This document shows positions 63,601 through 64,000 of a stretch of 64,000 bases of DNA, piece after piece. How positions within the stretch are numbered: the stretch's first letter is position 1; the number at the start of each line of letters is the position of its first letter. Source of the DNA: Cordia subcordata (lineage: Eukaryota > Streptophyta > Magnoliopsida > Boraginales > Cordiaceae); NCBI GenBank assembly GCA_028554755.1, contig JAPTOF010000025.1, positions 6,311,501-6,375,500 on the forward strand, read 5' to 3'. The position numbers were made by a program, and so were the translations under genes. The notes beneath the pieces were generated by a model. It made no database searches and had not been told where the DNA came from. It was given only the letters and a program-made list of their open reading frames with translations.

Positions 63601-63794
63601 TGTTGAAGGAGACAAAACATTAAAATTGAAGAGAATGACTTAGTATATATTGTGTACTTAGCCTTATTTAATACAGAGTTTCCTAATATAAAGTTTCCTA
63701 TCTCTCTGATGTGAGAATATTACCATAATGGAAAATTACCATAACACTATTACCATAATACAGACAATAACCATACTACTACCAATACTACTAA
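63601..63794 (-). repeat. 5' LTR of the inverted copia segment
   Basis: Follows the primer site directly (ACCA|TGTTGAAGG on the plus strand). Its far end, TACTACTAA, lacks the final TG/CA dinucleotide and abuts coding sequence of the opposite strand. It resembles 59909-59967 in reverse orientation. Confidence 0.7.
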
Positions 63795-63796
63795 GA

Positions 63797-64000
63797 AGAT
63801 ATAGAAGGTGGGCAGCCATGCTTAATTATCTCACTGTAACTCGCCCTAACATTTCCTTTGCAGTGAGCGTAGTCAGTCAATTCTTGAATTCACCACAAAA
63901 AAGTCATTGGAATACTCTCATTCGTATGCTACAGTACATTAAGACTGCTCCAGGGAGAGGGCTACTATATAAAAGAAGAGGAGGCATGAGCATTGTTGGC
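63797..64000 (+). pseudogene. copia RT/RNase H connection fragment, runs off window
   Basis: An open plus-strand frame to the window end with MLNYLTVTRPNISFAVSVVS, HWNTLIRMLQYIKTAPGRG and LLYKRRGG, the conserved region after the RT catalytic site. The preceding ~95 residues after YVDD are not present. Confidence 0.8.

Larger units (their letters stand above)
59909..64000 (+). mobile_element. copia element with apparent internal inversion, continues beyond window
   Basis: Plus-strand LTR start TGTTAGTATTG at 59909-59967, then at about 59961 the sequence flips: 59961-63794 reads on the minus strand as RT (ending at YVDD), integrase, pre-integrase, protease, knuckle, gag, primer site TGGTATCTAAAG (63589-63600) and LTR (63601-63794). 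From 63797 the plus strand resumes with the RT connection region (RYRRWAAMLNYLTV). Minus-strand gag-pol has many stops. Confidence 0.75.

Overview
This is plant nuclear DNA, probably from a eudicot (perhaps a woody species, since introns are long and full of transposons). The grounds are AT-rich intergenic DNA, GT-AG introns, Ty1/copia elements with initiator-Met primer sites, a plant-type Helitron carrying an RPA gene, and a plant BCAT-like aminotransferase gene. No tRNA, rRNA or CRISPR array was seen.

Layout. (1) 1-5665: a decayed plus-strand Ty1/copia element whose 5' LTR is cut by the window edge. (2) 5666-9179: intergenic repeats, namely three partial copies of an LTR-like repeat and a 212-bp higher-order tandem array at 7206-7790. 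(3) 9180-23983: a 14.8-kb Helitron with both ends visible (5' TC, 3' hairpin plus CTAA), inserted A|T into the third copy of the LTR-like repeat, which resumes at 23984. It carries an RPA70-like gene and a Rep/PIF1-helicase gene, both broken. A ~555-bp sequence is repeated upstream of each. (4) 24144-26664: spacer with nothing recognised. (5) 26665-59229: minus-strand 3' part of one host gene, a class-IV PLP aminotransferase of the branched-chain-aminotransferase-like type. Fourteen exons join in frame to 402 residues plus stop; the 5' exons lie beyond the right edge. (6) 59230-64000: the next intron, with a rearranged copia element running off the window.

The introns of the host gene hold most of the accessory content: a copia element with a 5-bp target duplication and a second one nested in it (33246-37236), foldback elements, an hAT-type nonautonomous element (44706-45811), a copia relic interrupted by a tRNA-like SINE and by a poly(A)-tailed retroposed piece (47113-48960), two converging copia fragments (53715-57017), and a copia element that appears to contain an internal inversion (59909-64000).

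Only the aminotransferase looks functional. All transposon genes seen have stops, frameshifts or deletions. Nothing here is a proven new system. The most unusual leads are the duplicated leader in front of both Helitron genes, a 12-nt complementarity at the primer-binding position of the first copia element, the unidentified retroposed acidic reading frame, and the apparent intra-element inversion near the right edge.
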